From Zizania palustris (Eukaryota; Streptophyta; Magnoliopsida; Poales; Poaceae): a stretch of 64,000 bases of DNA. The stretch spans positions 23,159,034 through 23,223,033 of the forward strand of contig JAAALK010000082.1 of NCBI GenBank assembly GCA_019279435.1, written 5' to 3'. A program made the position numbers and the translations under genes. Below the pieces are notes generated by a model. The model did no database searches and had not been told where the DNA came from. It saw only the letters and a list, made by a program, of their open reading frames with translations. This document shows, piece by piece, positions 1 to 9,804 of the stretch; positions within the stretch are counted from its first letter, which is position 1, and every line of letters begins with the position of its first letter.

Positions 1-303
1 GAAATAGGGCGACCCAAACATCGGTCCCCGCTTGAGGCTTGTCATCGAGTTCGCCGTGTAACCTCAAAAGAGGTGCGTCGGCGCCGTTCTCAAAGGCCGG
101 CCCCAGGCCGATAGGAAAGAAAGCCCCACAAGTCACATATGGTGTCGCAAGGAACATGCTGCTAGACGTCGTGTTTCCTAGGGGCTCCCAATGGTATTCC
201 TTAGGGGTACCATATGACCATGAACTTTGGAGCGCGACCTTATGGTGATGAGGGGTAATATAGATATAACGCTGCCCGGTTAGAGCAATATCAGCAGGCC
301 CCA

Positions 304-1653
304 ATGCCTAAACGATATCCAACACTGGGGCAACAAGAAGATGACTTGGTGAATCAGATCACAGATGTTATGAAAGATCAATTTGTGCTGAATCCCATAG
401 AATAGATGTACATGTATCGATGACCATACCCAGAATGGTTCGACCAAGTACCGCTACCCAACTAATACAAGATACCTAACTTCACCAAGTTCTCGGGATA
501 AGACTCGATCTCTATGATCGAGCACATCAGCCATTTTCTCACCCAGTGTGGGGAGGTATCGGCTGACGAAGCATTGAGGGTCCGGTTCTTCCCGCTCTCC
601 CTATCAGGATTAGCCTTCACGTGGTTTGCCTCACTACCGGCGGATTCCATCAGAGAATGGGCAGATCTGGACAAGAACATTCACCAATATTTCTTTGTCG
701 GCATTCAAGAGATGAGACTCACTGACTTGACAACCGTGAAGCAAATAATGGATGAGTCGGTGCAAGAATACATCCAGAAGTTTCAAGACGTACGGTGTAG
801 ATGCTATAGTTTGAGCTTCAGTGATGCCTAGTTGGCGGAGTTGACGTTTCAAGGACTCCTAAACCCAATTAAGGTAAGATTTTCATTACACGAGCTCGAG
901 AGCCTCTCCCAACTGTTGCAAAGGGTATCAGCACACGAGAGCTGATTCCAAGAAGCCAAAAGAGACAAGTATAAGAAGAAGGTGGCATACACTCAGGTGT
1001 ACCGTTTGCACTCCGACGAGAACAATGACTCATATGTAGAAGTTGGTATGGACGAATAGTCCAGAAACAAGAAGAAAGTCACATGCCCCTAGGTGAAACC
1101 GACCAATAAAGAGGAAAAGTACGACTTTGACATCAACAAGGCTAATAAAATATTCGATCTGTTGCTCAATGAGAAGCAGACCCACTTTTCACCTGGTCAC
1201 GTGATACTGCCTACTGATGAACTAAAGAAGAGAAAATACTGCAAGTGGCACAATTCCCCATCACATCATACTAATGAGTGCAAAGTGTTTAGGCAGCAGA
1301 TCCAATCGGCCGTGGAGTAGGGCCAAATCAAATTTGATGATGGAAAGAAGCCGATGAATATCGACGGGCATCCATTCCCAGTCAACATGGTGCACGCGTA
1401 CCATGCTAACGATCAACATACAAAAAGAAACAAGCAAGCCAGTAGAAATGTCGCTTCCTCAGATTTCATCAGGAAATACCAAAGGAAGTCGAAGGAAAGG
1501 ATGGATAGCGAAGACAACCACGGTTACTCACGTTTCAATCCTCATTGGAATTGCCAAGATTTTTTGGAACGAAGGGCTATGTCTATCATCAATGGACGAC
1601 TGCCCGAGATGCGATGCCAAGGATACGACACAAGACGATCATCGACCATATAA
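304..1653 (+). pseudogene. gag: T1 gag remnant (Retrotrans_gag core plus zinc-knuckle-like motif)
   Basis: A single plus-strand frame from the ATG at 304 encodes a degraded capsid/nucleocapsid protein interrupted by about nine stop codons. A PYPEWFDQVPLP-like segment near 430 leads into the gag core at 514-831, with motifs VRFFPLSLSGLAFTWFASLP and DESVQEYIQKFQDV. A C-X2-H-X4-H-X4-C motif (YCKWHNSPSHHTNEC) lies at about 1240-1285. A second Cys-rich stretch (FWNEG and DCPRC) is read in another frame near 1560-1615, so a frameshift lies near 1450. Several stops are explained by CAG to TAG or CGA to TGA (for example 829-831). The domain order matches Tat/Retand-type grass elements. The product would have packaged element RNA; it is not functional here. 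Confidence 0.8.
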
Positions 1654-1954
1654 TGTCAAGCCAAGGCCACAAGATCGAGAAACCGTTCACCAAAGGTTAT
1701 CGACACCAAGGGTATAAATGCTCGAAAGGCTCGGCCCCATCAATTCTGAGGAAATCGGCTAGCCGGCCGATGTCAGTGATGCACCAGAAAAGCCACGATG
1801 GTGCCTCAACGGTATTTTCATGAGGAACCAGAAGAGAAGGGTACAACATCTGTGGTGAAGGGAACTAAAGGCACAAATATGCAACAGGGAAGCTGATCAG
1901 CCATGCAAAATCAAGAGTGAATGGTGACCAAAAGATAAGGTCGATCACGAAGAT

Positions 1955-2631
1955 ATGGAGGATGCAGGGATAAACATGGTTTTCTTCCTCCCCGCTGAAT
2001 ATCAGGCCATCGCAGAAGATGACACAGAACAGGTCAATGCGATGGCTCAATTAGTGTTGGCTCCACAACCAGCTATTTTTGATAAACCAGAATACTTCGA
2101 GCATCGACACCTAAGACCTCTACATATCAAAGGATTGGTTAATGGGAAGCCGATGTCCAAGATGATGATAGACGGAGGGGCGACCGTCAACTTGATGCCT
2201 TATGCCACCTTTCGCAAGCTTGGGAAAACACCTGAGGACCTCATAAGAACTAACATGGTATTAGGGCACTTCAGCGGCAACTCGTTAGACACGATGTGAG
2301 TATTGAATGTAGAGCGGAGAAAGACGATGCGACTACCTTCTTCGTTATAGAGGGAAAATGATCTTATAGCCTGTTGTTGGGACGTGATTGGATACATGCG
2401 AATTGCTGTGTCCCGTCGATGATGCATCAGAACCTCATACAATGGGTCGGCGATCAAGTGGAGATAGTTCCTACTGATAGATTAATTAATATAGATGTAG
2501 CCAATTTATTAGTATGGGAGATAGAAGTAGTCGTCTGTTTGTTAGGAAAGGTTTGGAATGACAACTTTCTTGAAGTATCAGATAATGGTATCAATCCGAT
2601 CAACGAGGAGTTTCCCAAGCTCGTACTATAA
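1955..2631 (+). pseudogene. T1 aspartic protease remnant
   Basis: Two overlapping frames carry the retroviral-type aspartic protease that normally follows gag. The first (1955-2299) has LHIKGLVNGKPMSKMMIDGG with the active-site triplet D-G-G, followed by VNLMPYATF. The second (2374-2631) continues the fold with LLGRDWIHANCCVPSMMHQ and LIQWVGD. A frameshift near 2300 separates them. Both stretches are typical of the protease of grass Tat-lineage elements. In an autonomous element a reverse transcriptase would follow, but here the coding similarity fades after about 2630. Confidence 0.75.
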
Positions 2632-2878
2632 AGACAACACCAAAGAACGAAGGGTGGACTCGATCAAGGCTTTGTCGCAATCGATGAATTACGGAGATAC
2701 AAACATCAGATGCCGACTACAGACTAAGGCTAACCTTCGTAAGTACCCAGATCCCTAATGAGAAAACGGATTGAAGACAACTACGTTAGAGGTATGGGAA
2801 GAGGCCGAACAAGAAGTATGTATGGAAATATTGAGCAATTGTTTGGACGAAGCGTGAAGATTTACACGTAGAAACAGC
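2632..2878 (+). other. T1 post-protease remnant, no recognisable domain
   Basis: This stretch lies between the protease remnant and the insertion point of element A. Short frames are present but show no reverse transcriptase motif. It ends with the bases ACAGC, the left copy of A's target site. Confidence 0.5.
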
Positions 2879-3371
2879 TGTTGGGGGAAAATGCTTCACT
2901 TTCAGGACTTATAAATTAACAGTTCAAAAAGAGTTATTAAGCTTCGGAGCTGATGGGCTCATACTCGAAGGTGGAGGCGTTAAGCCGAAGGGTGCCTCAA
3001 ACTGAAGTCCGAAGGAGCCCTCCGCAAGATATGAGGCTCCGAAGCAGAGCGACAGGATTGATAAGACATTTGGCTTATCCACTTACCTCGGATAGATTTT
3101 ACCATTTTAACCCTGTTCAGGGTACCGAATAGTTTCCACTATGTCGGTTGTAATCAAGGGGTAAATAGGTCTTTTCCTTAGACATTTTTGCCTATAAATA
3201 CCCCCCTCTTTACCCTGTAACAAGGATCGAATACTCAGCTATTCTAATACACACATTCAGACTACTTAAGCTATTATCCGTTCGGAGGCTTAGGGTACTT
3301 CTTAAACACGAACTCAATGTTTGTCTATTCTTGATCTCAGAGAACTTGTAGCGTAATCGTTTATGCCAACA
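2879..3371 (+). repeat. Element A 5' LTR
   Basis: The LTR starts TGTTGGGGGAAAATGC and ends ACGCCAACA-like (here ATGCCAACA), giving terminal TGTTGG and CCAACA. It matches 23922-24412 over its full length. A TATAAAT box at 3193-3199 lies in the expected place before a C-rich run. The termini and last 80 or so bases resemble those of elements B and C, so the three belong to one family. Confidence 0.92.
3193..3199 (+). promoter_or_regulatory. TATA box of element A 5' LTR
   Basis: TATAAAT sits about 315 bp into the LTR and is followed by a run of C. The same TATAAATACCCCC context recurs in the LTRs of B (minus strand) and C, supporting it as the retrotransposon promoter. Confidence 0.7.
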
Positions 3372-3577
3372 GTTGGCGCCGTCCGTGGGGAACCAAGTTC
3401 TAGAAGCTTGTTCTCTATTGCTGACTGCACTTCGAAGAGCACTTACGGAGGGAGCCTCAGAGTCCTAAGATTCTGCGCACCCTTCGGTAAGGGGCTTCCT
3501 AGTGCGGTTCGAAGGCCTTCCCTCGCCTTCGCAGACCCATCAAAGTCCTTGGTCTTCAGACCTCTCCGTTGCTAGCT
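3372..3577 (+). other. Element A primer binding site and leader
   Basis: Directly after the LTR comes GTTGGCGCCGTCCGTGGGG, a candidate tRNA primer site. Its first bases TGGCGCCGT resemble the complement of the plant tRNA-Asp 3' end, but the match then weakens, so the tRNA identity is uncertain. The same sequence adjoins the LTR of element B. The remaining 190 bases are untranslated leader to the gag ATG. Confidence 0.65.
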
Positions 3578-4846
3578 ATGCCTCCGAAGCAAAGCCAAGC
3601 CTCGGGTCCCCTCCGAAGGTCCCCTCGGACCAACGGAGCCGGACCCTCAGCTGTTCCAATGATTCCCGTGGGTGCTGCTGGGCGTCGAGTGCCTAGAGGC
3701 CCTCGAGCTCCTCCTACGGTGCTCCAAACTGATTATGTCAGTTCCCAAGACCCGGAGCTACCCTCCGACGAAGACGAAGACCTTCCTAGAACCGAAGCTA
3801 CTCAGTTAGCAAGGCTTCAGGAGGAAGTGGCTAGATGGAGGCAAGAGGCCGCTGATCGCCTCCGCTCCCAAGCCTCCACCGAGACTCCAGAAGGGCCCCA
3901 AGACGGTGGTGCTCGCAATCTTCCCGAAGTTGTTCAAGTCCCGGAGGAGGCTGAGAACGCATCTTTTGATGATGAGTCTCCACTACATTCGGACTTGCAA
4001 AGAGTGCCCTTCGATCCCAGGTTCAAAGCCTCGAAGTTGCACAAGTACTCCGGCGGGTTAGACCCCGAAGAGTTTGCTCGTTCATACGCCCTGGCGATAG
4101 AAGCAAGCGGAGGGGTGCGCAACACAGTGGCAAAGTGTTTCCTCCTCGCTCTCGAAAGTGTGGCGCTCCGATGGTTCTGGTGCTTGAAGCCAGGATCGAT
4201 CAGATCTTGGGAGAAGTTGAAGAAGAAGTTTGTAAGCAACTTCCAGGGTACCTTTGTGGCTCCGATGTCGACAGGGAGCTTATTCCAGGTGAAGCAGCGA
4301 GTGGGAGAAACACTTCGGGAGTACTTCACGCGCTTCGCCCACACCAAGTTGCAGATTAAGGGCCTGTCTACCTCTTCGGTAGTCGATGCCGCTCGCGAAG
4401 GGGTGCTATACCCCGATCTCCTCAGCAAGCTCCATCGAAAGCCTGTGACGTCTGTGGCACAGCTGATGGCATACTTCGAACAGTATGCCAAGGCGGAGGA
4501 AGGCTGCCTTCGGCGAGCCATAGCACCCGCACCTGCCCTCCGAGAAGTAAAGACGGAGCCCAAAGCCTCAGCTCCTCTGCAACCCCCTCAAGACAATCGC
4601 TTCAACGAGCACAGGCGAGGGAAGAAACATTTCCGTTCAGAGGTGCTAAGCATCGTACCATCCGTTCCGAAGGCACCTGCCAGTTATCAGCAGGTGCAAG
4701 GCTTCAAGGCTGGAGCACCGAAGCCTCAAGAAAGAGTACCTGGCAGGCGCCAGAGTTTTTTCTGTTGCGTGCATGGCGACAATAGAAGCCATGACACGAA
4801 GTACTGCAAGGCAGTGTTGGCCCTTCGGGGTGACTACCTAGGGTGA
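3578..4846 (+). pseudogene. gag: Element A gag (capsid/nucleocapsid)
   Basis: The frame runs from ATG 3578, chosen because homologous gags in B and C also begin MPPK, to a TGA at 4844-4846. A Pro/Ser-rich N-terminus is followed by a short helical segment (ARLQEEVARWRQEAADRL, near 3810-3865), then the Retrotrans_gag core at about 4010-4490 with WFWCLKPGS and a FQGTFVAPMSTGSLFQVKQ block. A C-X2-H-X5-H-X4-C knuckle lies at 4763-4807. In B the frame reads through into protease, with Arg where A has TGA, so the stop looks like a CGA to TGA change rather than a natural gag terminus. The protein would assemble the virus-like particle in the cytoplasm. Confidence 0.85.
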
Positions 4847-6387
4847 AGTACGGGGCGGGGTACTTCAGATCGAGCCCCACAAGCGGCACAGTCAGAGCCT
4901 GTGCAAATCGTGGCCCGAGCCGGTGTCCCCGAAGCCCCCATGCGACTTCCGGTGGCCAATATTATGCCACCACCGAAGAAGGAAGACCCACAAGACCGCG
5001 GCAAGCAAGTGGTGCTACCCATCTCCGGATGGGGACCCTCGGAAACATGTCTAAGAGGCGGCAACGTGAATACGTCCGCGAAGTAGGGCACATTGGGCCT
5101 TCGAGCTCCGCGGAAGGAATGGCAGAATGGTCCCATGTGCCCATCTCTTTTACTGCCAGTGATGCCGTGGGGGTAAAGTTCCCCCATGCTGACCCCTTGG
5201 TCATTTCCGCAGACATAGCAGGGGTGGAATTCCGAAGGATCCTGGTGGACGGCGGGAGCTCCGTAGACATACTTTTTGTCCAGGCCTTCGATCAAATGTG
5301 CATACCTCGGAAACATCTACTTCCAGTGGCCCGGCCACTTCAAGGTTTCTCAGGACCGCCTCTCGATGCCCTCAGCCAGATAGGCCTCAAGGTTGCTTTT
5401 GGAGAGGGGCCTTTGGCTAGGGTGGAAGAGGTGATCTTCAACGTTGTCTACGCCCCCTATGCTTACAACGCAATCTTCGGGCGAGGGATGCTGAACCAAT
5501 TCGGAGCTATAGCACATCACAACTATCTCTGTCTCAAAATGCCCACGCAAGGTGGAGTTCTTACTATTTCAGGAGACCAAGCTATAGCCCGGAGAATGGA
5601 GTATGGGCACGAACAGCCGTTGGACCCCCGACAAGTGCACAGCGTGACGGAGCACACGGAAGAGGTTCCAGAGGCTTCAAACTCTTCGAAGGGGATCTCC
5701 CTTAAGCCAAGCCCAAAAGGTGATGTCGAGACGAAGATAATTTCAAAGGATGGCAAAGAATACCCAGTACAGTTCGGCAAGGGGCTATCCCTAGAGATAG
5801 CTGCCTCGTTGGAAGAAGTCATCAAGCAAAATCTAGACATCTTTACCTGGACTGACGAAGACATCACCGGGGTTGATCAGAGTATCATCGAGCACAACCT
5901 GCTCGTCAACCCGAAGGCTAGGCCAGTGCGCCAGGGGCTCCGCAAGATGTCTGCAGAAAGGGAAAGCCTCGCCAAGACCGAAGTAGAAAAATTATTAAGG
6001 GCTGGCATCATCAGGGAGGTAGCCCATACCGAGTGGTTGGCGAACCCTGTTTTTGTAAGGAAGAAGGACTCGAACAAGTGGCGCATGTGTATTGACTTTA
6101 CTTCATTAAATAAAGCATGCCCTCGAGACCCCTACCCGATGCCCCGAATAGACCAGCTGGTGGATTCCAAAGCCGACTCCGAATTGCTAAGCTTCCTCGA
6201 TGCTTACTCTGGGTATCATCAAGTCTGGCTAAAGCGTGAAGTCAAAGCCAAGACAAGTTTCATAACTCCTTCCGGGGTATTTTGTTATGTAAGAATGCCT
6301 TTTGGCTTGCGGAATGCCGGAGCCACATTTTCACGTTTAATAGCTAACACTCTAGGTCACCAAATAGGCAGGAATGTCGAAGCCTAA
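4847..6387 (+). pseudogene. pol: Element A protease and reverse transcriptase, first part of pol
   Basis: Beyond the gag stop the same frame continues to about 5030, where a one-base deletion relative to element C (near VVLPIS) shifts the reading to the frame of 5035-6387. The aspartic protease active site is ILVDGGSSVDILF at about 5240-5280. The RT begins near 5900 with KARPVRQGLRKMS and carries WRMCIDFTSLNKACPRDPYP, LSFLDAYSGYHQVWLK and PFGLRNAGATF. Translation ends at TAA 6385-6387 in NVEA-stop-MDDIVIK, where B has Tyr of the YMDD catalytic motif. The key catalytic tyrosine codon is therefore itself a stop. The enzyme would have copied the element RNA into DNA. Confidence 0.85.
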
Positions 6388-7541
6388 ATGGATGACATTG
6401 TAATAAAAAGTGCTCAAAAGCACCAGCATAGTCTAGACCTAGCTGAAACGTTTGAGACCTCCGAGCATGTGGAGTACGCCTCAACCCTAAAAAATGTATA
6501 TTCAGGGCGCAAGGAGGAAAACTGCTAGGGTACTTAGTTTCGAGCAGGGGAATCGAAGCTAGCCCAACGCAGACAAGTGCACTGCAAAGAATGGCTCCAC
6601 CAGGGAATTTGAAGCAAGTCCTGAAGCTAACAGGAAGGCTCGCAGCTCTTAGTAGATTCCTGGCCAGGTCAGTAGAATGAAGCCTCCCAATTTTCAAAGC
6701 CATAAAGGGGTCCGAAAGCTTCAATTGGATGCCGAAGTGCCAGAAGAGCTTCGATGATATAAAAACATATCTCGGAAGCCTGTCAACGCTTACTGTGCCC
6801 CTCCTGGAGGAAACACTCCTCCTTTATCTTGCAGCAACAGGCTCCGCAGTAAGTGCAATACTGGTCAGGGAGGTTGAGCTTAAGGGAAAGCTGGTACAGA
6901 ACCCAGTTTATTTTGTTTCAGAAGCTTTGTCCGGAGCTAAGATAAGATACTCCGAGCTCGAGAAATTTGCGTATGCTTTGGTAATGGCCTCATGGAAGCT
7001 AAGGCATTACTTTCTGGCGCATAACTTAATTGTTCCTACCTCGTACCCTCTTGGTGATATGCTCCGAAGCAAAGATTCTACGGGTAGGATCGGAAAATGG
7101 GCTGTCGAGCTAGCCCCCTTCGGAATCTCCTTCACGGCAAGAACAACTATCAAATCCCAAATCATAGCCGACTTCGTAGCAGAGTGGACTCCATCTACAG
7201 TTTGGGCTACGGAGGAGCCCTCCGAAGGTTTATGGACGATATTTTCTGACGGAGCTTATTAGGCATCTGGTGCCGGAGCAGGAGCGGTAATTATATCACC
7301 GTCAGGGCAAAAGGCCATGTATTCTGTGAGGCTCAACTTTAAGACCACCAATAACATCGCAGAATACGAAGGGGTCCTGCTAGGCCTCCGAAAGGCAAAG
7401 GCACTTGGAGCAGCAAGGATAATAATTAAAACAGATTCCCAAGTCATCGCAGGGCATGTCAATAAAATCTTCCAAGCAAAGAACCCGCACCTAGCGAAGT
7501 ACCTTGAAGAAATCTGCAAGACTGAAGCAGCATTCAAATGA
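6388..7541 (+). pseudogene. pol: Element A RT thumb, RNase H and second (archaeal-type) RNase H
   Basis: After MDDIVIK a frameshift near 6451 and a TGA at about 6678 interrupt the RT thumb and connection. Frame 6729-7262 holds the RT-linked RNase H, with TLLLYLAATGSAVSA in place of the usual catalytic Asp, and the tether to FGISFTARTTIKSQ. The second RNase H starts WTIFSDGAY, meets TAG at 7260-7262 (B has Gln there, so CAG to TAG), and continues at 7317-7541 with NNIAEYEG and IIKTDSQVIAGH. The D-E-D residues of this second domain are still visible. Dual RNase H is a known mark of the plant Tat lineage. A TGA at 7539-7541 precedes integrase. Confidence 0.83.
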
Positions 7542-8921
7542 TTTTCTATTCGAAGTATCCCTCGAGCAGATAATCAACTCGCGGATATTCTAGCAAAAGC
7601 TGCAGCCGGAGCATTGGACCTCCCGAAGGGTGCTTTCTACGAAGAACTAGTCAAGCCTGCAGTCAATCAATTAACCTCCGCAGAAGTACTTTGCATTTCA
7701 GCTAAAGATTGGCGGGCTCCGATAATGAATATCTTGCAAGGTGGCACAGATTATTCAGAAGATCCAGATGCCCGAAGATTGCAAGCAAGCGCTCGAAATT
7801 ACAAGCTTGTCAACGGAATATTGTACAAAGCCAGAGTGTGTTCCCCCCTACTCCGATGCATCTCACAACCCGAAGGCCAAGACATACTTCGAGACATTCA
7901 CGAAGGTTTGTGCGGAAGCCACCTGGCCCCTCGTGCTCTAGCAGGAAAGATACTTTGGCAGGGGCTCTACTGGCCGACAATTGTAAGAGATGCGGAGGAG
8001 TTGGTTTGAACCTGCCAAGGATGCCAGTGGATGGGAAGACGAAGCCTCCGTCCACCAGTTCCACTTCAAGTTATTGCCCCGGAATGGCTAATGGCTCGGT
8101 GGGGAATGGACCTCGTAGGCCCTTTTCCAATGGCAAAAGGCAGCTTGAAGTTTGCGGTGGTAGCAATCGAATATTTTTCAAAGTGGGTCGAAGCAGAACC
8201 ATTGGCTGCTATCACTTCAAGAAATGTGCAAAAGTTTTTCTGGCAAAATATTATATGTAGGTTCGGAGTGCCAAGGGAGCTAACCGTGGATAATGGAACC
8301 CAGTTTGAAGCTGACACATTCAAAGAATTTTGTGAAGAACTGGGCATCAAGTTGTGCTTCGCAGTAGTCTGCCATCCACAGTCCAACGGAGCTGTCGAGC
8401 GAGCCAACGGGAACATTCTCTCCAGTCTGAATCGACAGATTCTCGAGTTGGCCAAGGGGCTATGGGTCGAAGAACTTCCCAAGATCTTGTGGTCCATCCG
8501 AACCACTCAAGCCAGGTCCACAGGCTTTACCCCATTTAGGCTACTATTCGGAGATGAGGCCATGACTCCTACGGAGCTCAGGGGTGGATCCCTTCGTGTA
8601 GTGCAGCCCGTAGATGAAGATTAAAGAAGCACTTCGCTGGACTTATTAGAAGAAACAAGGCTTCGAGCTGTCGCCAATCTGACGAAGTACCAAGGCCAAA
8701 CAAAAACATGGTATGACCCGAAGATAAAGCTGAACGAGCTTAGACCAGGTCATCTAGTTTTGCGAAGTGTAATAGCCCCGGGGAAGCTAGGAAATAAATG
8801 GGAAGGGCCATATATTATCCTACGCTCAGGACGCCCCGGATTGTTTACATTAGCTAATTTAGAAGGGGAAGAATTGAAACATGCATGGCATGCGGAGCAC
8901 CTTAAGCGTTACTACGCTTAG
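7542..8921 (+). pseudogene. int: Element A integrase
   Basis: The integrase follows the second RNase H in the same frame, through SIRSIPRADNQLADILAKAA. The zinc-binding N-terminus (EGLCGSHLAPRALAGK and TCQGCQWMGR) spans 7900-8040. The DDE core includes MARWGMDLVGPFPMAKG, LTVDNGTQFEADTF and HPQSNGAVERANGNIL at 8090-8430. The C-terminal GPY-like segment is GKLGNKWEGPYIILRSGRPG near 8780-8840. The natural terminus is TAG 8919-8921. Internal stops lie at 8007-8009 (TGA where B has Arg) and 8622-8624 (TAA). The enzyme would insert the DNA copy in the nucleus; it is broken here. Confidence 0.85.
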
Positions 8922-9109
8922 GGGCTCCTTGTAATCACTTGTAAAGAATTCCTTTTCTAAATAAAGTGAAGGGTCGAATTTTGTTTGCTCTTCGAATATC
9001 CCTTACTCCTGATGGACGCATCGGGAGGACGGAGATGCTTGTGGAGTCAAGCATCTTTCCCAAGACCCGGGCAACAACCTGCGAACCATGGGTTCAGGGG
9101 CTTCGCTGC
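8922..9109 (+). other. Element A 3' untranslated start
   Basis: This non-coding spacer lies between the integrase stop and the tandem repeat. It begins GGGGCTCCTTGTAATCA, which is also seen after the pol stop in element C and in reverse complement next to B's pol stop, so it is a conserved family segment. Confidence 0.6.
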
Positions 9110-9600
9110 CAGCCTATGGATTCTAGGCTCCGGCTTGTTAGGATCCGTAGAAGAGTCTAAGGACTTAAAAAAACAGATTTCCGGCCTCAGGGTTCAAAGT
9201 ATCTGTAAAAGAGCCGAAGGTGGCCAGCCTGTGGATTCTAGGCTCCAGCTTATTAGGATCCGTAGAAGAGTTAAGGACTTTAAAAGAACAGATTTCCGGC
9301 CTCAGGGTTCGAAGTATCTGTAAAAGAGCCGAAGGTGCCAGCCTGCGGATTCCAGGCTCCGGCTTGTTAGGATCCGTAGAAGAGTCTAAGGACTTTAAAA
9401 GAACAGATTTCCGGCCTCAGGGTTCGAAGTATCTGTAAAAGAGCTGAAGGTGGCCACCCTACAGATTCCAGGCCTAGGCTTGTTAGGATCCGTAGAAGAG
9501 TCCAAGGACTTTAAAGATAAACATATTTCCGTCCTACGGGTTCGAATCATCTGTAAAAGAGTCGAAGATGACCAAGCAATAAGGTTTCAAGGCTCCGACC
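9110..9600 (+). repeat. Element A tandem repeat, about 115-bp unit, roughly 4.3 copies
   Basis: Units start at about 9110, 9225, 9339, 9455 and 9571, a period of 114-116 bp. Each unit contains GGATTCTAGGCTCCGGCTTG, then GGATCCGTAGAAGAGT, then TCAGGGTTCGAAGTATCTGT and AAAAGAGCCGAAGGTGGCC. The last copies diverge. The core GTAAAAGAGCCGAAGGTGGCC-like segment recurs in the repeats of B and C at the same place in the element. Confidence 0.88.
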
Positions 9601-9804
9601 AGTGAGACACTTTTAAAGTCCTAAAGCGACTAGTATAAGAGCCTGCCAAGGTAGATTCAGCTCCGAAACTCACAAAATCATAATACGAAACTATGTTCGA
9701 AGAACTATACGAAAAGGTAAAATATGGATATTAAGTGTTGTGTGAAGCATTAGTTTGTTCTGCGCGTCATTGTGTCCGACGAACCTTTTTTGCAATACGT
9801 AAGG
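9601..9804 (+). other. Element A spacer before nested copia D
   Basis: This is non-coding element A sequence after the tandem repeat. It ends with TAAGG (9800-9804), the left copy of D's target duplication, and element A resumes at 19590 with the second TAAGG. Confidence 0.65.

Larger units (their letters stand above)
1..2878 (+). mobile_element. T1: non-autonomous Tat-like Ty3/gypsy element, left part
   Basis: This is the internal region of an old Ty3/gypsy element whose 5' LTR lies left of the window. Gag and protease remnants can be read on the plus strand, and no reverse transcriptase, RNase H or integrase follows. The sequence stops at 2878, where element A begins, and resumes at 24418, directly entering an antisense gene and then a LTR at about 26441. 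The flanks of A read ACAGC (2874-2878) and ACAAC (24413-24417), a near-perfect 5-bp target duplication showing the two parts were once contiguous. The first 300 bases look like leader sequence with no convincing gene. Confidence 0.75.

Noticed and set aside
3372..3390. Firm assignment of the A/B primer site to tRNA-Asp
   Set aside because: Only the first nine or so bases fit what I recall of the tRNA-Asp end; the rest differs, so the tRNA is left open.
3934..4563. A 209-codon minus-strand open frame opposite element A gag
   Set aside because: It is a shadow of gag; it has no recognisable domain and gag motifs fill the opposite strand.
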